Assembly: GCA_017514685.1 (NCBI GenBank)
Contig: JAFWJN010000017.1
Location: 45,489 to 109,488, forward strand
Origin: Clostridia bacterium
GTDB taxonomy: Bacteria > Bacillota > Clostridia > Christensenellales > CAG-138
Direction of reading: 5' to 3'
Length of the DNA stretch: 64,000 nucleotides
How positions within the stretch are numbered: the first letter of the stretch is position 1; each line of letters starts with the position of its first letter. The translations under genes and the position numbers were made by a program. Under the pieces are notes generated by a model. The model saw only the letters and a program-made list of their open reading frames with translations. It had not been told where the DNA came from and did no database searches. Shown here piece after piece: positions 45,062-53,740 of this stretch.

Positions 45062-45090
45062 ATTATACACACGGGCAGGCTCTTTGTCGA
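45062..45090 (-). promoter_or_regulatory. Promoter of the GH13 gene; apparently leaderless
   Basis: TCGACA (45085-45090), a 17-nt spacer and a perfect TATAAT (45062-45067) on the minus strand. Only 7 nt separate the -10 box from the ATG at 45054, so transcription should begin at or next to the start codon. Confidence 0.7.
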
Positions 45091-45170
45091 GAAGCAGACA
45101 GAAAAGAATTTTAGAGATTTGCCGGAGAGACTTTTGCCGCAGAGCAACCCGGACCGGGGAGAAGTTCCCT

Positions 45171-45199
45171 TTGACGGGAATATGAATACGTGATATACT
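45171..45199 (+). promoter_or_regulatory. Promoter of the AI-2E transporter gene; apparently leaderless
   Basis: TTGACG (45171-45176), a 17-nt spacer and TATACT (45194-45199). The ATG at 45208 follows after 8 nt (CTTTCATC), with no ribosome site, so the mRNA probably starts within a base or two of the start codon. Confidence 0.7.
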
Positions 45200-45207
45200 C
45201 TTTCATC

Positions 45208-46332
45208 ATGGAGATTTCAAAAAAGAAAAACTTCATATGGAATGTTCTGTTTGCGGCATGCATCGCCGCAATCATTTATCTTGCCTTTAAGTACTGCATT
45301 CCAATTTTGGCACCGTTTCTGATTGCCTTTGTTGTGACGGCACTGATTACTCCGCTGGTGGAACTGCTGAATAAAAAGTTCCGTATCCCGAAGAAACTCA
45401 GCGCAATCGTGCTCGTTACTTTTGCATATCTGATTCTGATCGGTCTGCTTTTCCTGATAGGTGTCGGAATTTACAGATGGGCGTCTAATGCAAACGGATG
45501 GTTCCGTTCCGAGTTTGTGCCTCAGGTTCTGCATTTCTCCGAAAGATTGTCGGAACTTACAAACGGAATCGGTGCTGATGTGGCACCGTTTCTTTCCGAT
45601 GTCCGCGACAAACTGATTTCCGTCATCGGAACAAAGGTTTCGGAGTTTTCCGCCAATATCCTCGCAGGCATGGCGTCTTCCCTTCCGGCTTTTCTGATCG
45701 CTTCCATCTTTGCGATTGTTGCGACGTTCTTTATGGCAACGGATACGGACAGGCTGCGCAGATTCATCGCGACCAGACAGACGGAGGATTTTTATACCCG
45801 GCTGTCGGCTGCTTATCTGAGCCTGAAACATACGGTCGGAAAATACTTACGGGCGTATCTGCTGATCATGCTGATCACCTTTGCAGAACTGACGGTGGGC
45901 TTTTTGTGCGCAGGCATCAAGAACTTTGCTCTGATGGCATTGTTTGTCGCGATATTTGACATTTTGCCGATTCTCGGAAGCAGTATGATCACGCTCCCCT
46001 GGTCAATCTTCCTTCTGATAACGGGAGATTACCGCAGGGGAATCGTGATGTTTATCGTGTACCTGGTTGTCGTAATTGTCCGCCAGTTCATTGAACCGAA
46101 AATTGTAGGAGAGCATGTCGGATTGCATCCGCTGATCACGCTGATGGCGATGTATGTCGGCACCAAGCTTTTCGGCGGGGTGGGACTTTTCGGGTTTCCG
46201 CTTGTCTGCGCAGTGATCGTACAGCTTCAGAATGCGGGTTTTTTGAATCTGTTCCCGCAACGCAGGGAATACGCTGCTGCGACGGAATCCGGCAAGCAGC
46301 CGCCCGAAGCAAAGAAATCGAAACAACAGTAG
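45208..46332 (+). CDS. AI-2E family transporter (membrane permease)
   Basis: The 374-residue protein has about eight membrane helices: NVLFAACIAAIIYLAFKYC, LAPFLIAFVVTALITPLVEL, VGFLCAGIKNFALMALFVA, DILPILGSSMITLPWSI and FIEPKIVGEHVGLHPLITL, the last being the family's conserved C-terminal loop. Members include AI-2 exporter TqsA and Na+/H+ antiporters, so substrate is open. The start is ATG 45208; an in-frame GTG at 45190 lies upstream of the -10 box and cannot be used by that promoter. It is divergent from the GH13 gene. Confidence 0.88.
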   Translation: MEISKKKNFIWNVLFAACIAAIIYLAFKYCIPILAPFLIAFVVTALITPLVELLNKKFRIPKKLSAIVLVTFAYLILIGLLFLIGVGIYRWASNANGWFRSEFVPQVLHFSERLSELTNGIGADVAPFLSDVRDKLISVIGTKVSEFSANILAGMASSLPAFLIASIFAIVATFFMATDTDRLRRFIATRQTEDFYTRLSAAYLSLKHTVGKYLRAYLLIMLITFAELTVGFLCAGIKNFALMALFVAIFDILPILGSSMITLPWSIFLLITGDYRRGIVMFIVYLVVVIVRQFIEPKIVGEHVGLHPLITLMAMYVGTKLFGGVGLFGFPLVCAVIVQLQNAGFLNLFPQRREYAAATESGKQPPEAKKSKQQ

Positions 46333-46371
46333 ACTTGTTTACATTTTTGACGCATTTAGGACGAATCTCTT

Positions 46372-46380
46372 TGATATACT
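46372..46380 (+). promoter_or_regulatory. Extended -10 promoter of the two-component operon
   Basis: TGATATACT (46372-46380) is an extended -10 box; no good -35 lies 16-18 nt upstream, though TTTACA and TTGACG occur further up (46339 and 46347). GGAGGTG precedes the ATG at 46402. A weak -35 fits a promoter needing its own response regulator. Confidence 0.5.
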
Positions 46381-46401
46381 GAGCATGATGGAGGTGAGTC
46401 A

Positions 46402-47073
46402 ATGGTTCGTGTTTTAGTAGTCGATGATGAAAAACCGATTGCAAACTTGATCCGTATGAATCTGGTCAGGCAGGGGTATGAATGCGTATGCGCATATGAC
46501 GGGCAGCAGGCACTGGATGAACTGGAAAAGCAGGAATTCGATCTGGTTCTTCTGGACATCATGCTTCCCGAGTATGACGGATACGATCTTCTTGCGTTCA
46601 TCCGTCCGTTAAACATCCCGGTGATTTTCCTCACGGCAAAAAGCGATGTCAATGACCGTGTCAAAGGGTTGAAACTGGGTGCGGAGGATTACATCATTAA
46701 ACCGTTTGATATTGTGGAGCTGAACGCCAGAATCGAGGTTGTTCTCCGAAGGTACAATAAAAGCAACGCCTATCTGAAGATCCTGGATATTATCATAGAC
46801 TTTGACGGGCATGCTGTGTTTCAGAATGGAGCCCTTGTGGACCTGACACGTAAAGAGTTTGATCTGCTGGTCATGCTCTGCCAGAATCCGAACAATGCAC
46901 TGTACCGGGAAACACTGTTTGAAAAAATCTGGGATACAGATTTTATCGGGGGAACCAGGACACTGGACAGCCATATCCAAAGGCTGCGTCATAAACTTGG
47001 CTGGCAGGATTACATCAAGACCGTTCACAGAGTCGGTTACCGGTTGGAAGTGCCAGAGGATAAAAAAGAGTAA
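46402..47073 (+). CDS. OmpR/PhoB-family response regulator
   Basis: This 223-residue protein has a receiver domain with the acidic pair in VLVVDDEKPIANLI, phospho-acceptor Asp52 in LVLLDIMLPEYDG, Thr in IFLTAKSD and Lys in EDYIIKPFD. A C-terminal winged helix follows, with VDLTRKEFDLLVML, LYRETLFEKIW and RTLDSHIQRLRHKLG. It is activated by the histidine kinase 9 bp downstream. Target genes are unknown; its own operon is a likely one. Confidence 0.95.
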   Translation: MVRVLVVDDEKPIANLIRMNLVRQGYECVCAYDGQQALDELEKQEFDLVLLDIMLPEYDGYDLLAFIRPLNIPVIFLTAKSDVNDRVKGLKLGAEDYIIKPFDIVELNARIEVVLRRYNKSNAYLKILDIIIDFDGHAVFQNGALVDLTRKEFDLLVMLCQNPNNALYRETLFEKIWDTDFIGGTRTLDSHIQRLRHKLGWQDYIKTVHRVGYRLEVPEDKKE

Positions 47074-47082
47074 GAAAAGAAT

Positions 47083-48513
47083 ATGAAGTTTGCGCTGAAA
47101 ATCTGTTTATTTACCATTCTGATCATAGCGATCCTGTTTGGGATGGCAGGGCAGATTTTGGTTGCGCAGAGCTTTGACGCTGCTCTGAAGTTCCGCGTCC
47201 GCATGGCGGAGGCGGAATTTTCTGCGCTTGCATCCGCTATGGAAGCGGAAATCTACGGAGTCCGGCTTTACTATGGAACGGTTACGGGTCAGATGTATGA
47301 GGAAGTGCTTCTCCGTGCACAGAAGAATCAGGGATTCGAAGATCCCTGTGCTCTGTATGATGCTGACATGAATCTGATCGCATCGGTGGGAGGAACTTTT
47401 GACGGAGAACCCGGCTTTTCCAAACTCCGGCCGAGAAGATTTGCCTATAAGCTGACAAAGGACGGAACGCAAACAGCCCTTCTTACTGCAGGGAGCATCG
47501 TAACCGGAGGAGTCAACTATTTTCTTGCCGTCCGTTATGATGCAAATGATCTGATGCAATTCCGGAAAGAGCAGATCCGCTCAATCACACTGTTGCACTG
47601 GCTGACGGTCGGCGTCAGCACAGCAGTCATGCTTTTAGTCGCATATTTTCTTTCCAAACCGCTGACGAGGCTTAAACGCTTTACCGAAGTCATCGCGGGA
47701 GGAAACTATTCCCGCAGAGCGAAAGTGACCACCCTGGATGAAATCGGCGATCTGACAGTAGCGTTCAACGATATGACCGGTTCCATTGAGCAGAAGGTAG
47801 AGAAACTGCAGTCCAGCGTCAAGCAGCAGAAGGATTTCGTCGCAAATTTCTCCCACGAACTGAAAACGCCGATGACCTCGATCATCGGCTACGCAGATAT
47901 GCTCCGAAGCCAGCAGATGGATGAGGAAGACGCGTCTATGGCTGCGAATTTCATTTATTCCGAAGGGAAACGGTTAGAGGCGATTTCGCTGAAACTGATG
48001 GATCTTATCGTTCTGGACCGCAATGAGTTTAAACTGATCCGCGGTTATGCGCGCCGTGCTCTCGGGAATGTGGTGGCCATTGTGACTCCGATGCTGGAGA
48101 AGGAAGGGCTTATATTCCGGTATGACATCGAGCAGCAGATTATCCTGTATGAGAAGGATCTTCTTCTGACACTGGTGACGAATATCGTTGACAACGCCCG
48201 CAAAGCTTCCTCACCGGGCAAGAATATATGGCTGACCGGCCGGAAGGTAAACGGACGCTATCGAATCTCGGTAAAAGACGAAGGGATCGGTATTCCGGAA
48301 GACCAGCTCGCCCGGATCACGGAAGCGTTCTATATGGTGGACAAATCAAGAGCCCGCAAGCAGCATGGCGCGGGTCTCGGGCTTGCGATTGCAAACCGGA
48401 TCGCCGTTCTGCACGGCAGTTCTCTCCACTTTGAAAGCAAAGTAGGGCAGGGAACGACCGTATGGTTCGACACTCCAATCTATGACCGGAGAGAAAAGGA
48501 GGAGAACGCATGA
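47083..48513 (+). CDS. Sensor histidine kinase (HAMP)
   Basis: The 476-residue kinase has an N-terminal membrane helix (residues 5-25), an extracytoplasmic sensor region (about 30-165), a second helix (about 170-192), a HAMP segment (KPLTRLKRFTEVIAGGNYSR) and the dimerisation domain with phospho-acceptor His258 in FSHELKTPMTSIIGY. The ATPase domain has VTNIVDNARKAS (N box), VKDEGIGIPEDQL (G1) and KQHGAGLGLAIANRI (G2). The signal sensed is unknown. It is coupled by a 4-bp overlap to the next membrane protein gene, which may modulate it. Confidence 0.94.
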   Translation: MKFALKICLFTILIIAILFGMAGQILVAQSFDAALKFRVRMAEAEFSALASAMEAEIYGVRLYYGTVTGQMYEEVLLRAQKNQGFEDPCALYDADMNLIASVGGTFDGEPGFSKLRPRRFAYKLTKDGTQTALLTAGSIVTGGVNYFLAVRYDANDLMQFRKEQIRSITLLHWLTVGVSTAVMLLVAYFLSKPLTRLKRFTEVIAGGNYSRRAKVTTLDEIGDLTVAFNDMTGSIEQKVEKLQSSVKQQKDFVANFSHELKTPMTSIIGYADMLRSQQMDEEDASMAANFIYSEGKRLEAISLKLMDLIVLDRNEFKLIRGYARRALGNVVAIVTPMLEKEGLIFRYDIEQQIILYEKDLLLTLVTNIVDNARKASSPGKNIWLTGRKVNGRYRISVKDEGIGIPEDQLARITEAFYMVDKSRARKQHGAGLGLAIANRIAVLHGSSLHFESKVGQGTTVWFDTPIYDRREKEENA

Positions 48514-49370
48514 AGAAAGTGCTCCTCTGGATCAAGACAGCAGGCCAGACCCTGCTGAATCATATCAAAACATTCATCAGAGTCCTGAAAATCAAAATCA
48601 GGAAAGCAAGAGCGGAGTTCCGGAAAAAAGAACGTACCGAGCAAACGAGATATGCTTATATCGCGCTTACGGTCGGCACCGTCGTTGTTGCGCTTCTGAT
48701 GGTTCTTATCAACCGCGGCATCTTCGCTTTGTCGGAGAGGAATCTTTTCGACAGGGAAACATACGAAACCGTAGAGATCAGCGCCAGCGGAAGCATAGCG
48801 GAACCGTTATCCAGAAAGACCCGTGTGGATCTGTACAGAACCTGTACGCTGGAGGGTATTGAAAGAGCGCCTCTGCCGGAAGAAATGCTTGCCGAAAATG
48901 CCATAGCGGCATCAAGAGAACTATGGACGAAAACCCTGAATCTGTATGCGGTAAACGGAACGCTCAGGACAGGGGAAAGTGTTGAGCGGGTACTCAACGG
49001 AAGCAAGTACACGGCAAAACTCCGGGATTTCTTCAACGAGGAGAACGGTACAAAGCTGGCGATTTGGAGTACGCAATCCTACTACAAGGCAAGGGATGGC
49101 AGGGTATACTGCCTTTCTCTGGAAATGGACAGCCGGACTTTGCAACCGTATTCTATGACTGTTGCGCTGTTTGAGAATATCGACGGAAGCGATCCTGCAA
49201 CAGATTTCTATCCGTTCCTGGAAGCAATCGGGGAACCAAAACAGGCTGCGGACAGCGCGATCGTTACTCCGGTCAAGAACGGCTCCGAAACGGTTCTGAC
49301 GTTGACAGACGGAACAAGTCTGACACGGCATACCGAGCCGAATGTTCAAATCTATTTGACTGTCCAATAA
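48510..49370 (+). CDS. Two-component-linked membrane protein of unknown function
   Basis: The 286-residue protein has a very basic cytoplasmic N-terminus with amphipathic repeats (residues 1-47, LLWIKTAGQTLLNHIKTFI and KIKIRKARAEFRKKERTEQ), one membrane helix (about 49-69, YIALTVGTVVVALLMVLI) and an extracytoplasmic domain of about 215 residues with no family I recognise. A long basic helix before a single membrane pass is reminiscent of proteins that contact sensor kinases, but this is inference. Its ATG overlaps the kinase stop by 4 bp and a terminator follows, so it belongs to the operon. Confidence 0.75.
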   Translation: MKKVLLWIKTAGQTLLNHIKTFIRVLKIKIRKARAEFRKKERTEQTRYAYIALTVGTVVVALLMVLINRGIFALSERNLFDRETYETVEISASGSIAEPLSRKTRVDLYRTCTLEGIERAPLPEEMLAENAIAASRELWTKTLNLYAVNGTLRTGESVERVLNGSKYTAKLRDFFNEENGTKLAIWSTQSYYKARDGRVYCLSLEMDSRTLQPYSMTVALFENIDGSDPATDFYPFLEAIGEPKQAADSAIVTPVKNGSETVLTLTDGTSLTRHTEPNVQIYLTVQ

Positions 49371-49390
49371 GTAAGAATTTCGAACAAAAG

Positions 49391-49412
49391 AAAAGCCCTC
49401 CGGGGCTTTTTT
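49391..49412 (+). terminator. Terminator of the two-component operon
   Basis: AAAAGCCC-TCCG-GGGCTTTT is a perfect 8-bp stem that runs into TTTTTT and then C. Confidence 0.85.
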
Positions 49413-49469
49413 CTATATAGTGATATTCGGATTCACTTTGTGACAAAAGAGAAACATGCATTTTTTTTG

Positions 49470-49498
49470 TTGACAGGAACATCGGATACTCCTATAAT
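49470..49498 (+). promoter_or_regulatory. Consensus promoter of the MarR-ABC exporter operon
   Basis: A perfect TTGACA (49470-49475), a 17-nt spacer and a perfect TATAAT (49493-49498). Such a full-consensus promoter is usually kept in check by a repressor; the operator follows directly. Confidence 0.9.
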
Positions 49499-49516
49499 AT
49501 CTCACGAGGTGAGATA
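49498..49516 (+). promoter_or_regulatory. MarR-type operator overlapping the transcription start
   Basis: TATCTCAC-GAG-GTGAGATA is a perfect inverted repeat that shares its first base with the -10 box and covers the predicted start (about 49505) and the ribosome site of the MarR gene. Binding would block initiation, so autorepression is the natural reading. Confidence 0.8.
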
Positions 49517-49517
49517 C

Positions 49518-49982
49518 TTGGAGAGTGAGAAATTTTACGCGGAGCAGGCGGAACAATTCCTGAAACTGGCGTTTCAGCCGAAAAAGAAACCTGTGAACAG
49601 AAAAACAGCCGGGTTGATGCGGGGTGAAAAAGCCGTTATGCTTTACCTGTATGACCATGAAGACGGTGTGACCGCAGGGGAATTGTCCAAAGCCCTGGAA
49701 ATCGGAAGCGGCGGGATTGCGAATCTTCTGAATGCGCTGGAGAAAAAAGAACTGATTATCAGGACGATGAGTCATGAGGACCGGAGAAAGATCATTGTAA
49801 CGCTGGATCCGAAAGGAAGAGATGATATTACAGCCCGCCGGCGAGAAGCGCTGGAAATCACGGAAGAAATGCTGCGAAGGCTTGGAAAGGAAGATACATC
49901 CGAGTTGATCCGGATCCTGACCAGAATGACAGAAATCGGTGATGCACTTTATCAGGAACGGGAAGGAGACCGAGAATGCTGA
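49518..49982 (+). CDS. MarR-family transcriptional repressor
   Basis: The 154-residue protein starts at TTG 49518, with AGGTG 6 nt upstream. A GTG at 49440 opens a longer frame but lies upstream of the promoter, so it cannot be used from this start. The winged helix has RGEKAVMLYLYDHEDGVTAG, LSKALEIGSGGIANLLNALE and the wing SHEDRRKIIVTLDPKGRDDI. It probably represses its own operon through the operator at 49498-49516 and releases on binding a toxic compound or drug. Its end overlaps the first ABC gene by 7 bp. Confidence 0.88.
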   Translation: MESEKFYAEQAEQFLKLAFQPKKKPVNRKTAGLMRGEKAVMLYLYDHEDGVTAGELSKALEIGSGGIANLLNALEKKELIIRTMSHEDRRKIIVTLDPKGRDDITARRREALEITEEMLRRLGKEDTSELIRILTRMTEIGDALYQEREGDREC

Positions 49983-51748
49983 AACTCCTGAAATATTTAT
50001 CAAAGAAAGACCGGCTTTATGCGTTCCTGTGTTTGTTGCTGGTAGCGGGGCAGGTATGGTTTGACCTTACCATGCCCGACTTTATGAGTGACATCACAAG
50101 GCTGATTGTTACCCCCGGGAGCGCTATGAAAGATGTCTGGATCGCCGGAGGCAAGATGCTGGCCTGCGCATTTTCGAGTGCTGCTCTTTCTGTAATTGTC
50201 GGATGGTTTGCGGCGCGTATTGCGTCTGACTACAGTTACACTGTCCGGGAGGCGGTTTTTTCCAAGGTGACGGACTTTGGCATGGAGGAGATGAAACGGT
50301 TTTCGACTCCGAGCCTGATCACCAGAACTACCAATGATATCACTCAGATTCAGATGGTCGTGGCGTTCGGCCTGCAGATGATCATCAAAGCGCCAATCAT
50401 GGCCGTCTGGGCGATCCTGAAGATCGTCGGAAAGAACTGGCAGCTATCCCTGGTCACCGCGGGCGCAGTCGTTGCGATCCTCGCTTTGATCATTGCGGTT
50501 ATGGCAACCGTTATTCCGAAATTCAAGATCGTACAGAGGCAGATCGATGACGTCAACCGGGTCACCCGTGAGAACCTGACCGGACTCCGGATTATCCGCG
50601 CGTTCAACGCCGAACAATATCAGGAAGAGAAATTCGAGACGCATAATGAGGCATTGATGAAGACCATGCTCTTCACGTCAAGGCGGATGGCGCTTCAGAT
50701 GCCGTTCATCAGCATGATCATGAGCGGGATCTCTCTTGCAATCTACTGGCTGGGAGCAGCATTGATTGAACAGATCGGAATCGCTACGCCGATGGCTTTG
50801 GCAGAGCGTGTGGAACTGTTCTCCGAAATCGTTGTGTTTTCTTCCTACGCGATGTATGTTGTGATGTCCTTTATGACACTGGTCATGGTCTTCATGATGT
50901 ATCCCCGCGCGCAGGTTTCCGCAACGCGTATCAACGAAGTGCTTCATACCGATCCGTCCATCCTAGAAGGTGAAGGCGCTGAAGGGGATGAATGCGGAAC
51001 GGTGGAGTTCGATCATGTGTCTTTCCGTTACAAGGATGCTGCGGAGGATTGTCTGAAGAATATCAGCTTTAGGGCAGATTCCGGTGAGACGATTGCTTTT
51101 ATCGGTTCGACCGGAAGCGGCAAGACTACACTGGTTTCTTTGGCAGCCAGACTGTATGACGCAACGGAAGGAACCGTCAAGATCGACGGAAAGGATATCA
51201 AAGAGTATTCTTTCAGCGAACTGTATAATAAAGTTGGATATATTGCCCAGAAAGCATTTCTTTTCTCCGGTTCCGTGCAGGAAAACATGACCTTCGGCGA
51301 GACCGAAAAGGGAATCACGGAAGAGGACTGGAGGGCAGCTCTTGACATTGCTCAGGCAGAGGATTTCGTGAACGCGATGCCTGCAGGAGCGGAAAGCGAT
51401 ATTGCGCAAGGCGGTAAAAATCTTTCCGGCGGACAAAAGCAAAGGCTATCTATTGCAAGAACCATTGCCCGTCACCCGGAGATTCTGATTTTTGACGACA
51501 GTTTCTCCGCTCTGGACTATGCGACGGATGCGGCGCTCCGCAAACGTCTTGCGACGGACCTGACGGGAACGACCTGTCTGATCGTCGCTCAGAGAATCGG
51601 AACAGTCCGGAACGCGGATAAGATCGTTGTACTGGACGAGGGGCAGATCGTAGGAATCGGAACACATACTGAGCTGCTGCGGGAATGCGGGGTTTACAGA
51701 GAGATCGCCCTGTCGCAGCTGTCTGAGTCGGAACTGGAGGTGAGCTGA
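49976..51748 (+). CDS. Heterodimeric ABC exporter half, degenerate catalytic site
   Basis: This 590-residue half-transporter has six membrane helices (residues about 15-310) and a nucleotide-binding domain with Walker A IGSTGSGKTTLVSL, signature NLSGGQKQRLSIA and Walker B ILIFDDSFSALD. The residue after Walker B is Asp instead of the catalytic Glu, the mark of the degenerate half in pairs such as TM287/288 or BmrCD. Its intact signature completes the active site of the partner encoded 1 bp downstream. It probably exports drugs or amphiphiles under MarR control. Confidence 0.92.
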   Translation: MLKLLKYLSKKDRLYAFLCLLLVAGQVWFDLTMPDFMSDITRLIVTPGSAMKDVWIAGGKMLACAFSSAALSVIVGWFAARIASDYSYTVREAVFSKVTDFGMEEMKRFSTPSLITRTTNDITQIQMVVAFGLQMIIKAPIMAVWAILKIVGKNWQLSLVTAGAVVAILALIIAVMATVIPKFKIVQRQIDDVNRVTRENLTGLRIIRAFNAEQYQEEKFETHNEALMKTMLFTSRRMALQMPFISMIMSGISLAIYWLGAALIEQIGIATPMALAERVELFSEIVVFSSYAMYVVMSFMTLVMVFMMYPRAQVSATRINEVLHTDPSILEGEGAEGDECGTVEFDHVSFRYKDAAEDCLKNISFRADSGETIAFIGSTGSGKTTLVSLAARLYDATEGTVKIDGKDIKEYSFSELYNKVGYIAQKAFLFSGSVQENMTFGETEKGITEEDWRAALDIAQAEDFVNAMPAGAESDIAQGGKNLSGGQKQRLSIARTIARHPEILIFDDSFSALDYATDAALRKRLATDLTGTTCLIVAQRIGTVRNADKIVVLDEGQIVGIGTHTELLRECGVYREIALSQLSESELEVS

Positions 51749-51749
51749 C

Positions 51750-53558
51750 ATGGAACGCAGAGGACCGGGAACCGGCGGTCCGCATGGACGAAGAATGCCG
51801 GAAAAACCAAAAAATCTGAAGAAGGCGCTTCATCAGCTGATCGCATATCTGAGACCGCAGCTTCCCGTATTCTGGACGGCGATTGCTTTTGCACTGATCG
51901 GCTCTGTCCTGAGCATTTTCGGACCGAGTCAGATCAGCAGAATGACGGACCTGATCAAGAACGGATTGTCCACGGGTATCGATATGAAGGCAATGGCGGG
52001 CGTGGGCATATTAATGATCATGATCTACCTTGGAAGCGCTCTCTCTATTTATCTGCAGTCGTATTTGCTGGCAGGATTCAATCAGAAACTGTCCAAACGA
52101 ATGCGCGGAGAGATTTCAGGTAAAATCAACCGTCTGCCGCTGAGTTACTTCAATTTCCATGAGACGGGAGATGTTCTGTCCCGTATGACGAACGATGTTG
52201 ATACGATCGGGATGTCTCTTTCAAATTCTCTCGCGTCGATAATCACAAGCGCAGCGCAGTTTGTCGGCTGCCTGCTGATGATGTTTCTTACAAACTGGAT
52301 TCTGGCACTCGTATCGATTCTGTCCACTTTTCTTGCGATGGTGCTCATGATAATCATCATGGCACACTCCCAGAAGTATTTTTCTGCACGGCAGAAGAAT
52401 CTCGGCGCTCTGAACGGTTATATCGAGGAAATGTATACCGGGCATGGTCTGATTCGGACCCTGAATGCGGAAAAAAGCGTGAAGGCACAGTTTGACAGTC
52501 TGAATCAGGACGTCAGAACGGCAAACTATAAGTCGCAGTTCTTTGCACGGCTGATGCAGCCGATTATGAACCTTGTCGGCAATCTTGGCTATGTGGCGGT
52601 ATGCGTGATCGGCGCGGTGCTCACAATCAACGGCAGCATTTCGTTCGGTGTGATTACGGCATTCATGATCTATGTCCGGATGATCGAGAACCCGGTGCGG
52701 CAGATCTCACAGGCGATGACGAACATGCAGTCTGCAGCTGCTGCTTCGGAACGGGTGTTTGAGTTCCTGGGAGAAGAGGAACTGTCCGACGAATCCGGAA
52801 AAGCGGAAAAGCATCATGACGTTAAGGGAACGGTCGTGTTCGATCATGTCAAGTTTGCCTATCCGGACAAACCGGATGAAGTGATCATTCATGATTTCTC
52901 TGTTTCCGTGAAACCGGGGCAGAAGGTTGCCATTGTCGGTCCAACCGGTGCAGGCAAAACGACATTGGTCAATCTTTTGATGCGCTTCTATGAAACGATC
53001 GGAGGAGAGATCCGGATCGATGGCGTGAAGACGACGGATATGACCAGAGAAGCAGTGCACGACTGCTTCGGGATGGTCCTGCAGGATACCTGGCTGTTCG
53101 AAGGAACGGTTCGGGAAAATCTGGTGTACAATACTCCGGACGTTACCGATGAACAGATGAAAGCAGCATGCAAAGCATGCGGCATCCATAGTTTTATCAA
53201 GATGCTGCCGAACGGATATGATACTGTGCTTTCCGACAATACTGCCATCTCGGCAGGCCAGAAGCAGCTCATGACGATTGCAAGGGCTATGATCCAGAAC
53301 AGCCCGATGCTGATTCTGGATGAAGCGACTTCGTCGGTCGATACGCGAACAGAGCAGCTGACACAGAAAGCGATGGATCATCTGACGGAGAACCGGACCA
53401 GCTTTGTGATCGCGCACCGTCTGTCAACGATCAGGAATGCGGACATCATCCTGGTAATCCGGGACGGGGACATTGTAGAGCAGGGAGACCATGAATCCCT
53501 TCTGGCGAAGAACGGATTCTATGCATCACTCTACAACAGCCAGTTTGAGGCTGTTTGA
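51750..53558 (+). CDS. Heterodimeric ABC exporter half, catalytically competent site
   Basis: This 602-residue half-transporter has a short Gly/Pro/Arg-rich N-terminus, six membrane helices (about 40-330) and a nucleotide-binding domain with Walker A VGPTGAGKTTLVNL, Walker B MLILDEATSSVD with the catalytic Glu, and a degenerate signature AISAGQKQLMTIA. Both deviations fall in the same composite ATP site as the Asp in the partner, exactly as expected for an asymmetric exporter. A terminator follows. Confidence 0.92.
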   Translation: MERRGPGTGGPHGRRMPEKPKNLKKALHQLIAYLRPQLPVFWTAIAFALIGSVLSIFGPSQISRMTDLIKNGLSTGIDMKAMAGVGILMIMIYLGSALSIYLQSYLLAGFNQKLSKRMRGEISGKINRLPLSYFNFHETGDVLSRMTNDVDTIGMSLSNSLASIITSAAQFVGCLLMMFLTNWILALVSILSTFLAMVLMIIIMAHSQKYFSARQKNLGALNGYIEEMYTGHGLIRTLNAEKSVKAQFDSLNQDVRTANYKSQFFARLMQPIMNLVGNLGYVAVCVIGAVLTINGSISFGVITAFMIYVRMIENPVRQISQAMTNMQSAAAASERVFEFLGEEELSDESGKAEKHHDVKGTVVFDHVKFAYPDKPDEVIIHDFSVSVKPGQKVAIVGPTGAGKTTLVNLLMRFYETIGGEIRIDGVKTTDMTREAVHDCFGMVLQDTWLFEGTVRENLVYNTPDVTDEQMKAACKACGIHSFIKMLPNGYDTVLSDNTAISAGQKQLMTIARAMIQNSPMLILDEATSSVDTRTEQLTQKAMDHLTENRTSFVIAHRLSTIRNADIILVIRDGDIVEQGDHESLLAKNGFYASLYNSQFEAV

Positions 53559-53573
53559 CAGCAGATCCGGGAG

Positions 53574-53604
53574 GGACAGCTCCAATGCGGGCTGTCCTTC
53601 TTTT
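53574..53604 (+). terminator. Terminator of the MarR-ABC operon
   Basis: GGACAGC and GCTGTCC (53574-53580 and 53591-53597, 10-nt loop) are followed by TTCTTTT. Confidence 0.8.
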
Positions 53605-53663
53605 AATATGATAAAAGCGGTGTAAAGTTTCGGGGAGGATGCCCAAAATGTTGGATTCGCATC

Positions 53664-53692
53664 TTGTGAAACATAACACCTTGCGATATAAT
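53664..53692 (+). promoter_or_regulatory. Promoter of glnS
   Basis: TTGTGA (53664-53669), a 17-nt spacer and TATAAT (53687-53692) lie 48 nt before the ATG. A small CGCTG-CC-CAGCG hairpin sits in the leader; it is too short to be a T-box. Confidence 0.75.
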
Positions 53693-53740
53693 TACTAGGT
53701 TAATGATAAAGAACGCTGCCCAGCGCAGAAAGGAAACAGG

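Noticed and set aside
45055-45147. N-terminal extension of the GH13 gene by 31 codons
   Set aside because: It reads through the promoter and does not resemble the family; MRIHHHSR is the conserved N-terminus.
49440-49517. Upstream GTG start for the MarR gene
   Set aside because: It lies before the consensus promoter, so the transcript from that promoter cannot include it; AGGTG and TTG at 49518 fit better.
53693-53740. T-box leader before glnS
   Set aside because: The leader is under 50 nt and lacks both the T-box sequence and a terminator.
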